DNA of 64,000 nt from Methanocella paludicola SANAE (GCF_000011005.1 NC_013665.1:1-64000), one strand, 5' to 3'; counted from the stretch's first letter, positions 42,433 to 52,094 are shown. Numbers and translations: made by a program. Notes: a model not told the origin generated them from the letters alone.

Positions 42433-43374
42433 GTGAAGCGTGTTCCTGATCACCCGGGTACGGGTCTGACAGGGCTGACGGCTGCAAAGATAGTGCTCAT
42501 CTACGTCTTCTTCGGCGTTATCTGGATCCTGACCAGCGACCTGCTCGTCAGCCGCCTGTCCCCGAACAGTACGATCTATACAACGCTGAGCATCGCCAAA
42601 GGCTGGATGTTCATCCTGGCCACTTCAGTGCTCCTCTATTTGCTGATACGACGCTATGCTGCAGAGCGAAACGAGATCGAGGCCAGGTTGCAGGAGGCCA
42701 GGGCAAGGGCCGAGCTATACCTGGACCTGATGGGCCATGACATCACCAACATGAACCAGGCCGGGATCGGTTTCCTAGAACTGGCGCAGGAACAGCTTAA
42801 GCTGAGCGACGAAGATCGACAGCTGATCGCCATCCCGCAGCATTCGCTCCGGAACAGCACCAGGCTCATCGAGTACGTACGGAAGCTGCAGCGTGCCAGC
42901 GCCGGCGGCGCGCTCCGCCCGGTGGACCTCGGGCCGGCATTGGGCTCGCTGGCCACGGAGTACCCTGCCCAGGACGGCCGCGGAATAACGATCAGTTACG
43001 CAGGCGGAAGCTGCCACGTCATGGCGAACGACATGCTGCCCGACCTGTTCACCGGCATCATCGACAGCATCTCCCGGCGCTCCGCCGGGCCAGCAGCCGT
43101 TGATGTCCGGCTTGAACGTACGGAGGCCGGGGGTGTACAATACTGCCGCGTGGTGTTCGAGGGCAGCGGCTGGTCGTGCCCGCCCCAGGCGAAAGAGGCG
43201 CTTGCCTACGACCGGCTCAAAGGGTACGGGAAGACCGTGGACCGGGACATCAGCATGTACCTTGTCCGTGAGCTGGCAGAGAACTACCGGGGCAGCGTGT
43301 ATATGGAGGACCGCGCGGCCGACGGCCAGGACGGTTGCCGATACGTGGTGCTGCTACCGGCCATTGAGAAATAA
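42433..43374 (+). CDS. Membrane histidine kinase with degenerate ATPase domain, 313 aa
   Basis: Two membrane helices (about 18-38 and 55-72) lead straight into the kinase core. The dimerisation His is kept in LYLDLMGHDITNMNQ (102). The ATP-binding half is wrecked: where the related kinase has FINLIGNAIKH this one has FTGIIDSISRR, losing both Asn; where the relative has VEDNGSGI it has VFEGSGWS, losing the Asp. The terminal region (YVVLLPAIEK) is again conserved. So it probably cannot phosphorylate but could be phosphorylated by a partner. GTG start; GGGAGG lies nine bases upstream. The frame is intact. Confidence 0.85.
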   Translation: MKRVPDHPGTGLTGLTAAKIVLIYVFFGVIWILTSDLLVSRLSPNSTIYTTLSIAKGWMFILATSVLLYLLIRRYAAERNEIEARLQEARARAELYLDLMGHDITNMNQAGIGFLELAQEQLKLSDEDRQLIAIPQHSLRNSTRLIEYVRKLQRASAGGALRPVDLGPALGSLATEYPAQDGRGITISYAGGSCHVMANDMLPDLFTGIIDSISRRSAGPAAVDVRLERTEAGGVQYCRVVFEGSGWSCPPQAKEALAYDRLKGYGKTVDRDISMYLVRELAENYRGSVYMEDRAADGQDGCRYVVLLPAIEK

Positions 43375-43525
43375 TATTATTCTATGATTTTTATAGGAAA
43401 AGTGTCCAAAACGCTGAACTGGCTATACACCCCGATATAGACGTGGGGGGATATAGACGGAGCCCATGATTTTGCCTTACTCATAACGAAGCGTTCTTTA
43501 AAAAGCAGATTTGAACCCTTGACTT

Positions 43526-45574
43526 TTATTCTGCTTTTATGGCTGGCAGCATGACCACGAACCGGGCGCCCTTCGTATGATCTCCTTTTACCCGGTCCTC
43601 GACCCACACGCGGCCGCCGTAGCTGTCCACGAGCGATTTTACTATGAACAGTCCGAGGCCACTGCCACGAGTCCTGGCGCCGCTATGGATTCTCCGGGTG
43701 AAGATTCTCGGTTTTAGGTCGTCGGGTATCCCCGGCCCATCATCCTCTACAATGAACTTGTTGTAATTCCTGCCATTAAACACAATGATTTCGAATTTGA
43801 CGTTGATGGTCGGTTCCGGGCCGGCATGCTTGATTGCGTTGCCTACGAGGTTCTCGAATACCTCGTACAATAAATCATTGGCCATGACCGTGCAGCCCGG
43901 TGGTAGCTTATAGTTGAAAGTGGCTTTCACGCCGGGCATGTTCGAGTAGTGGCCGAGCACCCTCATGATGGCCTCACACGCGTCCACCGCATACGGCTTT
44001 AGTTCTCCGGTCTGGGACTTCTGCAGCTTCCTCACGTTATCGATTAGTCGAGTGCTGTTCTCCAATGCACCCATGGACTTCAGCAATAGCTCCTTATCCT
44101 TTTTATCGATGTCCGGCGATTTCAACGCTAGCTCGAGGAACCCAATGCCGACCTGGTTCATGTTGCGGATATCGTGGCTCATCAGGTCCACGTACAGCTC
44201 GGCCTGAGTTTTAGACTCTTTAAGCTCGTTCTCCGCATTTTTAATGCCCGTAATGTCGAACAAAGTCGTAATAATAGTCGGTTTACCCTCAAAGGTGAAT
44301 ACTCCTCCCGTCAGGTTAACCCATTTGGTTTGACCATCCTTTGTTAAAATCCTGGTCTCATAGCTAGTTGACGCCGATTTGCCGGCAAGCCTATCAGAGG
44401 CACGCTTTTTAATAGACTCCCTCTCGTCTTCAGCGAATACTTCCCAGAACTGCATTTTCAAAAGCTCGTCCTTAGAATGCCCCGTAAGCTCTACAGTGGC
44501 GTTGTTAACATATAATAAATTACCACCCCTATGGACGGCTATAGTGACGAAGGACGTGTCAGCTAATGCACGGAACTTCTCCTCGCTCGCCAGCAACTCT
44601 TCCTCTGCCTGCTTGCGCTCGGTAATATCCTGGACGGTCCCGAACATTTTTATTGGTGCTCCTCCCTGACCATAGGTGACTTCACCTTCCGCATGGATAA
44701 TGTGCTCGCTTCCATCGGGCCAGATGACACAATAATCGATGCTATAGGGCTCTCCTTTATACAGGGCCGCTTCGACCGCCCGGTTAACTCGGTCCTTGTC
44801 CCCGGGGTAGAGCGTATCGATGAATTCTGCAAATGTGATGTAGTCCCTGCGGTCCAGGCCGAATACCCTGTAGAACTCGTCGCTACAAAATACCTTATCT
44901 TCCTTCACGTCCCACTCCCAATTGCCCAAATGCGTGATACGTTGAGCTTTTGCTAAGTTGGCCTCGCTCTCTCGCCGCGCCTCCTCGGCTCGCTTGCGCT
45001 CGGTGATATCGATGCCCATTTCGAGCACCAGCGGCGTACCGTCGACGTCTGTGAACGGGTAATCATAAATTTGATATATGTTGCCCATCTTATCCGTCCA
45101 TTCCCATTGCTGTGGCAGAAGAGTGTCGAACACCCTAAACGTCGGGCAATCGGGGCAGGGCGCATCACTGCGTTGAATGAGCTCGTAACACGGACGGTTC
45201 TCGGGCTCACCGAAAATTTTACGGAAGGTCTGGTTGGCAAAGCGTATGGAGTGGTCCCGGGCCTGTAAATATATGAAAGCCGGCAGATTTTCCAGCACGT
45301 CGAAGAGAAGCTTCCGCTCGAATTCGACGGCATCGGCGACCTTGCGGCGGGCCTCGTCCTCCCTCAACTCGTCGTGCTGCGCTTTGATGCGGTCACGTTC
45401 GGCTTCGAGGTCGTACAGGCCACGATATAACTCCTTCTTGCCCGCGACCCGCTCATAACGATCCACTGCGGCCTTAAGCCGGGAATAATGGCCACGGAGG
45501 GCCTTCAACTCTTCGAGTAGCTCTTTCTTGTCCTTATCTTCATCCTTCTTTTGTAAATCCGGCTTGGAGACCAT
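43526..45574 (-). CDS. PAS-domain histidine kinase, 682 aa
   Basis: A soluble sensor kinase in the opposite direction. A coiled coil (about 10-85) precedes three PAS domains (about 90-200, 205-325 and 330-450). The first contains CYELIQRSDAPCPDC, a cysteine-bearing PAS like the second PAS of the kinase at 25082. The phospho-His region is LYVDLMSHDIRNMNQ (467). The ATPase domain is intact: FENLVGNAIKH, VEDDGPGI and RGSGLGLFIVK. Its C-terminus faces the degenerate kinase. No response regulator gene is nearby. Confidence 0.92.
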   Translation of the reverse strand: MVSKPDLQKKDEDKDKKELLEELKALRGHYSRLKAAVDRYERVAGKKELYRGLYDLEAERDRIKAQHDELREDEARRKVADAVEFERKLLFDVLENLPAFIYLQARDHSIRFANQTFRKIFGEPENRPCYELIQRSDAPCPDCPTFRVFDTLLPQQWEWTDKMGNIYQIYDYPFTDVDGTPLVLEMGIDITERKRAEEARRESEANLAKAQRITHLGNWEWDVKEDKVFCSDEFYRVFGLDRRDYITFAEFIDTLYPGDKDRVNRAVEAALYKGEPYSIDYCVIWPDGSEHIIHAEGEVTYGQGGAPIKMFGTVQDITERKQAEEELLASEEKFRALADTSFVTIAVHRGGNLLYVNNATVELTGHSKDELLKMQFWEVFAEDERESIKKRASDRLAGKSASTSYETRILTKDGQTKWVNLTGGVFTFEGKPTIITTLFDITGIKNAENELKESKTQAELYVDLMSHDIRNMNQVGIGFLELALKSPDIDKKDKELLLKSMGALENSTRLIDNVRKLQKSQTGELKPYAVDACEAIMRVLGHYSNMPGVKATFNYKLPPGCTVMANDLLYEVFENLVGNAIKHAGPEPTINVKFEIIVFNGRNYNKFIVEDDGPGIPDDLKPRIFTRRIHSGARTRGSGLGLFIVKSLVDSYGGRVWVEDRVKGDHTKGARFVVMLPAIKAE

Positions 45575-45677
45575 GACGCCCCTTAATTTTTATCATACGC
45601 ATACGCCCCATATAAATTCTTTCAGAACACGGCATTCTCTCTAAACGCTCCCGATATTCATTTGTTGTTGAATCGGG

Positions 45678-45715
45678 CCCGATATAGACGTGGGACGACA
45701 CGAATTTGAGCCGTC
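45678..45715. repeat. Flanking repeat shared by the kinase units
   Basis: CCCGATATAGACGTGGGACG and the following 18 bases recur at 42154-42191 (32 of 38 positions). The first 17 bases recur exactly at 43431-43447. Here the block lies about 75 bases beyond the 3' end of tRNA-Arg, and the copy at 42154 lies at a similar distance from the imperfect core at 42253. It marks the right ends of the duplicated units. Confidence 0.6.
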
Positions 45716-45789
45716 AATTTATAGGTTTTGTTTAAGTAAAGTACTCAGGATATTGATCCTGATCGTGGGATTTATACCAAAGAGTAAAG

Positions 45790-45861
45790 CGCCCCGACTG
45801 GGATTTGAACCCAGGTCTAGAGCTCCGCAGGCTCCAAGGATGTCCACTACCCTATCGGGGC
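45790..45861 (-). tRNA. tRNA-Arg (anticodon GCG)
   Basis: On the minus strand: acceptor GCCCCGA/TCGGGGC, D loop with AG, GG and A at the conserved places, anticodon stem GGAGC/GCTCT around loop CTGCGGA, T arm CTGGG TTCAAAT CCCAG, discriminator G. Anticodon GCG decodes CGC/CGU arginine codons. No CCA is encoded. Its 3' end points toward the kinase array, and its last 11 bases are repeated at 39280-39290. Confidence 0.93.
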
Positions 45862-46027
45862 TTCATGTAAATCGCGGATACGCTGCGCTCTTAGTTGACG
45901 TTACATTACATAAACTTATCGACCAGTTATGAGAAAAAAATGATCAATGGTGCCAGGCCATCGTGGATGTAAAAGCTGCGCTATGGATGCATTACGGTAG
46001 ATCTTCATCGAGCGCAGATATGGCTTT

Positions 46028-46528
46028 TTACTTTTTAGCGGATTTTACCGGCTCATCGTCCCTGGCCGCGATGAACACGCTCTTCTTATGCTGGGGCTCG
46101 TCCCCGCCCTTGGCGTTGCCCATGTACCGCCCGCGGCCGTCCGCGACGATGAAGTGGTCCGCGGGATTATCCTCGACCTCCACTTCCTCGATGACGCCGG
46201 TGGCGGGGTTCTGCTGGAGCTTCTTGATCTTGTGGCCGCCCTGCGGCTTCGCGGGCTCGCGCTTATCGACGGCCGCCCCTACGGGGGCGATGACCGTCTG
46301 GCCGTTGCCGGCATCCATGGCCGACAGCGCGGCATCCAGCATCCTCGCGAGCTCGACCACCTTAAGCTCCAGCCTGGCCAGCTTGCTCTCCATGTCGGCC
46401 GGGTCGCTGCTAAGGCTCGCATCCACCTGCTTCAAGGCCTCGGCGATGTCCGAGTTATCCACATGCACGCCCATAGCGGACAGCTTTTGCTCAATCCGCT
46501 CGAAAACGGTAGGTCCTGCACCATCCAT
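46028..46528 (-). CDS. Hypothetical coiled-coil protein, 166 aa
   Basis: Not recognised. The N-terminal half is helical with a coiled coil (MESKLARLELKVVELARML, about 47-65). The middle is a linker with KREPAKPQGGHKIKK. The C-terminal part is small and polar (DHFIVADGRGRYMGNAK) and rich in charged residues. No membrane helix or metal motif is seen. TAAGGGA precedes the start. It stands alone between tRNA-Arg and the prenyl synthase gene. Confidence 0.68.
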   Translation of the reverse strand: MDGAGPTVFERIEQKLSAMGVHVDNSDIAEALKQVDASLSSDPADMESKLARLELKVVELARMLDAALSAMDAGNGQTVIAPVGAAVDKREPAKPQGGHKIKKLQQNPATGVIEEVEVEDNPADHFIVADGRGRYMGNAKGGDEPQHKKSVFIAARDDEPVKSAKK

Positions 46529-46695
46529 ATAATATCCCTTACCTAACTAAGATTTTAAATGCGAGGCAGTCGCTTAAAGCTTTTGGTACGCCCCAGAAAA
46601 GGCCATTTTCCGTGCCAACGGAAATTATTTTATCCAGTCAGACAATATACAGCACATATTACCCTGACGCAATGGTAATCGAAGGATGTTTAGCG

Positions 46696-47553
46696 ATGCA
46701 GGACTGGAACGAGGTCAAGGCGGTTAACGCCGGCATAGACAGGATCATCAGCGCGGTCGAGCTACCCGAAATAAGGATGAGCATAGCGCACTCGCTCAAG
46801 ACGGCGGGCAAGCGGCTCAGGCCGGTCAGCGTGCTGCTCCTTGCCGAGATGAACGGGGGCCGCGCGGACGACGCAACGGACGCGGCGCTCGCCATGGAGT
46901 GCATACACACGGCGTCCCTCATCCAGGACGACATCGTCGACGAAGGCCTCAAGAGGCGCGGCGAGGACACGTCCCACGAGAAGTTCGGGATGTTCCTGGC
47001 GATGGTGAGTGGCGATTATCTCATCTCCCGGGCCATGATGCTCATGTCGAAGTATGACGAGAAGACCATCCTCGCTTTCAGCAAGGCCGGGCTCTACATG
47101 GCGGAGGGCGAGCTTCTCGACGTGAAGTCCCGGAAGTACAAGCCCACCGAGGCAGACTACGTCGAGTGCGTCAGGAAGAAGACGGCGATCATGTTCGAGT
47201 CCTCGTTCGAGATGGGCGCGCGCATCGCCGGCGCGGACGAAAAACACGCAGAGCTCTGCAGGCTCATGGGCATGGAGTTCGGCATCGCCTACCAGATCGT
47301 GGACGACCTCATCGAGTACACGCAGATCGACGACGAGCACAAGAAGTCAGCCCTGCAGTCATTCATACTCCCCATGGTGTACGCGCAGACCATGTCCGTC
47401 CAGGAGGCCGTCGACCTCTGCATGAGGCAGGTCGAGGAGCGCATCGCGAAAATTGACAGGGTGCTTGCCGGGTACCCGGACTCCGAGGCAAAGCAGAAGC
47501 TTTGCGAGGTCGTGGACCTGCTCAGGAGCTATAACGGCGTAAAGATAAAGTAA
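46696..47553 (+). CDS. Polyprenyl synthetase family protein
   Basis: A trans-prenyltransferase that condenses isopentenyl diphosphate with allylic diphosphates to make lipid chains. The first Asp-rich motif is LIQDDIVDEG (about 76-85), preceded by LKTAGKRLRPVSVLL. The second is YQIVDDLIEY (about 199-208), where the usual last Asp is Glu. The 285-residue length is on the short side. ATG at 46696 is chosen since GAAGGA lies nine bases before it; the longer frame from 46612 has no ribosome site. Likely contributes to archaeal lipid or quinone side-chain formation, product length unknown. Confidence 0.88.
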   Translation: MQDWNEVKAVNAGIDRIISAVELPEIRMSIAHSLKTAGKRLRPVSVLLLAEMNGGRADDATDAALAMECIHTASLIQDDIVDEGLKRRGEDTSHEKFGMFLAMVSGDYLISRAMMLMSKYDEKTILAFSKAGLYMAEGELLDVKSRKYKPTEADYVECVRKKTAIMFESSFEMGARIAGADEKHAELCRLMGMEFGIAYQIVDDLIEYTQIDDEHKKSALQSFILPMVYAQTMSVQEAVDLCMRQVEERIAKIDRVLAGYPDSEAKQKLCEVVDLLRSYNGVKIK

Positions 47554-47686
47554 CGATATCCGCCATCTATTTTTTTATCCGCCCGGCGCAGGCCGCTAAA
47601 TCCACCGATTTCAGCTTTATATTATAACTTAAAATCCTAATTGTAAATATATTCATATTTATATACAGATACTTTGAGGATTATCG

Positions 47687-49969
47687 ATGGCTGTGCAGAA
47701 AGAAGATAAGGCCAGGGTCCGGCTGAAAGTGGCGGAGGCCGATAAGCGGGAGGTCGGAAGGGGGATCGCCCGCATCAACGAGCGCCATATCAAGGAGATA
47801 GGCGTGTCCTACGGCGACATCGTCCAGATCAGCGGCCGAAGGAGCACGGCCGCCATCGTGGGCAGCGCCTTTCCTTCGGACATGCACCTGGACATCGTCC
47901 GCATCGACGGCATCGTGAGGCACAATGCCGGCACGACCCTCGGCGACCACGTCGAGGTGGCGAAGGCTAAGTGGACCGAGGCGAAGAAGGTCGTGCTCAT
48001 GCCCGTCCAGAAGGGCATCCGCATCTACGCGTCGCCCGAAAGCCTGCAGGCGTCATTCCTGAACAGGCCCGTGTGCCAGGGGGACATCGTGTCCACATCA
48101 ACGTATACTCCCCCGTCTCAATCATATAACTCGAACCTGATGTTCGAGGAGTTCTTCAGGGATTTTTTTTCGAGCCCCTCGTTCGGGCTGGGCGAGGTGA
48201 AGCTGGCGATCGCGTCGACCGTGCCGGCCGGCGTGGTCAAGATAACGGAGGTGACGGAAATACAGCTATTGCCTGAGGCGACCGAGGTCGTGAAGGACGA
48301 GGTGCCCGAGGTCACGTACGAGGACCTGGGCGGGATAAGGGATGCCATTGTCAAGATAAGGGAGATGATCGAGCTGCCGTTGAAATACCCGGAGCTGTTC
48401 CAGCGGCTGGGCATCGACCCGCCCAGGGGAGTGCTCATCCTGGGCCCGCCAGGCACGGGCAAGACGCTGCTGGCCAAGGCCGTGGCCAACGAGTCCGACG
48501 CGTACTTCACCTCCATCAACGGCCCGGAGATCATGTCCAAGTACTACGGCGAGTCGGAGCAGCACCTCCGGGACGTGTTCAAGGAGGCGGAGAACAACAC
48601 CCCAGCCATAATCTTCATCGACGAGCTGGACTCTATCGCGACTAAGCGGGCCGAAGTGACGGGCGAGGTGGAGCGCCGGGTCGTGGCCCAGCTGCTGTCG
48701 CTCATGGACGGGCTGAAGACGAGAAAGAACGTTATCGTGATAGGCGCCACCAACCGGCCGGAAGCGATCGACAACGCGCTGAGGAGGCCCGGGCGGTTCG
48801 ACCGGGAGATCGAGCTCCGGGTGCCCGACAAGACGGGCAGGAAGGAGATATTCCAGATCCACACGAGGAGCATGCCGCTCACGCCCGATGTCGACCTGGA
48901 CGAGATGTCGGACCGGACATACGGGTTCGTGGGCGCGGACATCGCGGCCCTCTGCAAGGAGGCGGCCATGAACGTGCTGCGGCGGGTCCTGCCGAACATC
49001 GACATGACGGATAAGGCCCTGCCGAGGGAAATATTCGAGCGGCTCAGGGTCACCAGGCACGACTTCGAGGAGGCATTGAAGATCATTCAGCCTTCGGCGC
49101 TCAGGGAGATCATGATCGAGGTGCCGAACGTGACCTGGGAGGACATAGGGGGGCTCTCCCAGGTCAAGATGCTGTTACGCGAAGCGGTGGAGTGGCCTCT
49201 GCGCTACGCCGACTCGTTCAGGCGAGTGGGCGTGGAGGCGCCGAAGGGCGTGCTGCTCTACGGCCCTCCGGGCACCGGCAAGACGCTCCTGGCCAAGGCC
49301 ATCGCCAACGAGAGCCAGGCGAACTTCATCACGGCCAAGGGCAGCGACCTGTTATCGAAATGGTACGGCGAGTCCGAGAAGCACATCAGCGAGGTATTTA
49401 AAAAGGCCCGCCAGGTGGCGCCCGCCATCGTTTTCCTGGATGAGCTGGACGCGCTCGCCCCCGTGAGGGGCAGCGCCGCGGGCGAGCCGAGAGTGACCGA
49501 GCGTATCGTGAACCAGCTGTTATCCGAGCTGGACGGCCTTGAAGAGCTCAGGGGAGTCATCGTCATAGGCGCCACAAACAGGCCTGATATCATAGACCCG
49601 GCGCTCCTCAGGCCCGGCAGGTTCGACGAGATCATCCTCGTGCCCGTTCCCGACCGGGGGGCGAAGAGGGAGATATTCAAGGTCCACATGAAGCGCATGC
49701 CCGTGGCGGAGGACGTCATCCTCAACGAGCTGGTGGACCGGTCGGACAACTACACGGGCGCGGACATCGCCTCCGTGTGCAAGAAGGCGGGGAGGCTCGC
49801 GCTGAGGGAGGACCTGAACGCCGTTGTCGTCCGTCGGAAGCACTTCATGGAGGCGCTCAAGATGACCGAGCCTTCCGTGACCGAGGAAATGATCCGGTAC
49901 TACCAGAACATCGGGGGCGAGCTGAAGCGCAAGGGCACCCGGGAGATAGAGCGGTCTATGTATATTTGA
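47687..49969 (+). CDS. Cdc48/VAT AAA ATPase
   Basis: A double-ring AAA+ unfoldase of 760 residues that extracts and unfolds proteins for the proteasome. The N domain (about 1-190) has the double-psi barrel beginning RLKVAEADKREVGRGIARI. D1 Walker A is GPPGTGKTLLAKAVA (about 251-265) with Walker B IIFIDELDSI. D2 Walker A is GPPGTGKTLLAKAIA (about 527-541) with IVFLDELDAL. Both arginine-finger regions (RRPGRFDR and LRPGRFDE) are intact. Monocistronic; the next gene begins 15 bases later. Confidence 0.95.
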   Translation: MAVQKEDKARVRLKVAEADKREVGRGIARINERHIKEIGVSYGDIVQISGRRSTAAIVGSAFPSDMHLDIVRIDGIVRHNAGTTLGDHVEVAKAKWTEAKKVVLMPVQKGIRIYASPESLQASFLNRPVCQGDIVSTSTYTPPSQSYNSNLMFEEFFRDFFSSPSFGLGEVKLAIASTVPAGVVKITEVTEIQLLPEATEVVKDEVPEVTYEDLGGIRDAIVKIREMIELPLKYPELFQRLGIDPPRGVLILGPPGTGKTLLAKAVANESDAYFTSINGPEIMSKYYGESEQHLRDVFKEAENNTPAIIFIDELDSIATKRAEVTGEVERRVVAQLLSLMDGLKTRKNVIVIGATNRPEAIDNALRRPGRFDREIELRVPDKTGRKEIFQIHTRSMPLTPDVDLDEMSDRTYGFVGADIAALCKEAAMNVLRRVLPNIDMTDKALPREIFERLRVTRHDFEEALKIIQPSALREIMIEVPNVTWEDIGGLSQVKMLLREAVEWPLRYADSFRRVGVEAPKGVLLYGPPGTGKTLLAKAIANESQANFITAKGSDLLSKWYGESEKHISEVFKKARQVAPAIVFLDELDALAPVRGSAAGEPRVTERIVNQLLSELDGLEELRGVIVIGATNRPDIIDPALLRPGRFDEIILVPVPDRGAKREIFKVHMKRMPVAEDVILNELVDRSDNYTGADIASVCKKAGRLALREDLNAVVVRRKHFMEALKMTEPSVTEEMIRYYQNIGGELKRKGTREIERSMYI

Positions 49970-49984
49970 GGGCGGCCGCCATTT

Positions 49985-51061
49985 ATGAAAGCTGTCGTCT
50001 GCACGCCAGGGCAAAAAGACAGCGTACGGGTCATCGACATGGAGAGGCCCCGCTGCGGCCCGGGCGAGGTGCTGGTCAGGGTGCACAGCATCGGAGTCGA
50101 CGGCACGGACGAGGAGATTAACGAGGGCCTGTACGGGGAAGCCCCGGAGGGCTGCGATTTTTTAGTCATCGGCCACGAGGCCGTGGGCATAGTGGAGGAG
50201 TCGGGAGCGGGCGTTCGGTGCACCCGGCCGGGGGACGTGGTCGTGGCCACGGTGCGCCGTCCCTGCCCCGAGCGATGCCTGAACTGCCGGAACCACCAGC
50301 CCGATTTCTGCCTGACGGGCGATTATCTCGAGAGAGGCATTAAGGGCCTGCACGGGTTCATGGCCGAATATTATACCGAGTCCATGGACTACGTGATCCA
50401 GCTCCCGCGGGAGCTGCTGGATACAGGCTCTCTCCTCGAGCCGCTGAGCGTCGTTGAGAAGGGCATCCGCGAATCCCTCAGGGTCCAGCAGCGCATGCTG
50501 TGGGAGCCCCGGCGGGCCCTGGTGCTGGGCGCGGGGCCGCTGGGCCTGCTGGCGACCTTCATCCTCCGGGACATGGGGCTGGATGTGTACACGCTGGCGA
50601 CACGGGAGCGGACGAGCCCAAAGGCCCGTGTGGCCGAAGTCTCGGGCGCCAGGTACATAGACGTGGGCGAGGAGCCCCTGGACACGTTGCCTGAAAAGCA
50701 CGGGCCGTTCGACATTATCGTCGAGGCCACGGGCTATAGCCCGTACGCCTTCAGGGCCATGGAGCTCGTGAACAGGAATGGCGTCGTGTGCCTGGCAGGG
50801 CTCTCACCAAAAAAGAAGGACCACGCTCTCTGTACCGACTGCATTAACATGAGCATGGTGCTCGATAACAAGGCCGCGCTAGGGACTGTGAGCGCCAGCC
50901 GCCGGGACTTCGAGAAGGGCGTCGACAGGATGTTGTCGATACGCAACAAATGGCCGGGGCTTCTGGAAAGCCTATTCACTAAGAAAGAGAGCCTGGATAG
51001 CGCCCCCCGGGCGTTGCGCCGCACTAAAGAGGATATTAAGGCGGTCGTCGTAGCCACGTGA
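49985..51061 (+). CDS. Glucose 1-dehydrogenase-like medium-chain dehydrogenase
   Basis: A zinc-dependent MDR dehydrogenase of 358 residues. It matches the archaeal glucose dehydrogenase group: [20 protein letters not shown], then [10 protein letters not shown] with catalytic His/Glu, and [19 protein letters not shown] which holds the structural zinc. [13 protein letters not shown] follows. The nucleotide fold has [15 protein letters not shown] (about 180-194). It oxidises aldoses with NAD(P). In archaea this enzyme begins a non-phosphorylative or semi-phosphorylative sugar pathway. Fifteen bases separate it from cdc48; co-expression is possible but function is unrelated. Confidence 0.88.
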
Positions 51062-51095
51062 TCCGGGGGGCGTACCTTGCATACCACTTGATTAT

Positions 51096-51884
51096 TTATT
51101 TATTTTTATTGTTGCCGTTGCCGTTCCCCTTGCCGTTGCCCTTGGTGCTCGACGTGTAGTCGATCTGGTCCCAGGGCCATACTGCACTACCGTTTGTGAT
51201 GGTAGGAGTCGGGGTCTTGTAGCTCTTCTTCGCCAGTCCCGGAGGCACCTTGCTGCCATTGTTGATGGTGTTACCTATGACTCCGGCCTCCAGCTTCTTC
51301 GCCTGGCCTGGCGGGACGAAGTACTGCTCGCCGTTGTAGTAGTAGAACGGCATGCCGTTCTTCATCTTGATGATCTGTTCAGTGAGCTCGACCGTGCGGT
51401 TCTGGACATAGTACGTCAAGTCCAGGAGCTTCGGATTGTCTGTAAGGTCATCAGGGGTCTCATCCGTGATTTGGTCTGCAGTCAGGTAAAAGACTTCCTT
51501 GTGGTGATACAGTAAGGTCACAAGGTTCGAGTAGACTTCCTGATCGACGTCCGGGGCCTCACTCGTCTCGGTCATTGCCGTGAGCGTCGCTGAATATTGG
51601 TCTGCCGCCGCATCCATCGCAGCTATATTTTCCTCCTCCACTGCATCCTGATACTCGGCGACTCTCTCGTCCGCGAGGTCCATCTGCTTCTTAAGCTTCT
51701 CGGTGTTGTTGAACGTCAGGGCCAGGTCGAGGTTCTGGAAGCCGACCTTCAGGCCATACAGGGGCGAGTCGGCGCCGACCAGGCCACTATAATGTTTCTG
51801 GCCGCCCGAGTCCGCGAGGGACACCGGCGCAATGGTCGCCAGTAGCACGAGCGTTACGAACATCACGGTAATCTTCTTGATCAT
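51096..51884 (-). CDS. Secreted DUF5667 domain protein
   Basis: An exported protein of 262 residues. A signal peptide (about 1-24) precedes a helical DUF5667 domain. Evidence is VGADSPLYGLKVGFQNLDLA and KLKKQMDLADERVAEYQDAV (family pattern PDSPLYGLKR...LAEERLAE). The C-terminal third is a Pro/Thr linker and then a low-complexity GNGKGNGNGNN tail. It probably functions outside the membrane, perhaps as a helical bundle in the envelope; its role is unknown. It converges with the glucose dehydrogenase gene. Confidence 0.8.
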   Translation of the reverse strand: MIKKITVMFVTLVLLATIAPVSLADSGGQKHYSGLVGADSPLYGLKVGFQNLDLALTFNNTEKLKKQMDLADERVAEYQDAVEEENIAAMDAAADQYSATLTAMTETSEAPDVDQEVYSNLVTLLYHHKEVFYLTADQITDETPDDLTDNPKLLDLTYYVQNRTVELTEQIIKMKNGMPFYYYNGEQYFVPPGQAKKLEAGVIGNTINNGSKVPPGLAKKSYKTPTPTITNGSAVWPWDQIDYTSSTKGNGKGNGNGNNKNK

Positions 51885-52094
51885 AATCTGCTAACCTCCT
51901 ATCCTGCGAGGCCCTTGGGGGGCATCCGCATAAGTTACAACACTCAATAGGTGCCCTTAGTAAATAAGCATATTTAGCGTTCTATTAGTTAATTAAAGTT
52001 CAATTAAGTTCTGTTTAATGTATAAAGGTTTTATATGCTATATAATTAGTTAATGAACCTTATTGGACGGTTTTAATCACAAAGGGAGATAATT

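Noticed and set aside
39276-45800. A complete casposon
   Set aside because: No polymerase B gene, no intact cas1, and the ends do not show terminal inverted repeats. Only the 15-base direct repeat and a cas1-like fragment support the idea.
45690-45932. 80-codon frame across tRNA-Arg
   Set aside because: It runs through the tRNA gene and is not coding.
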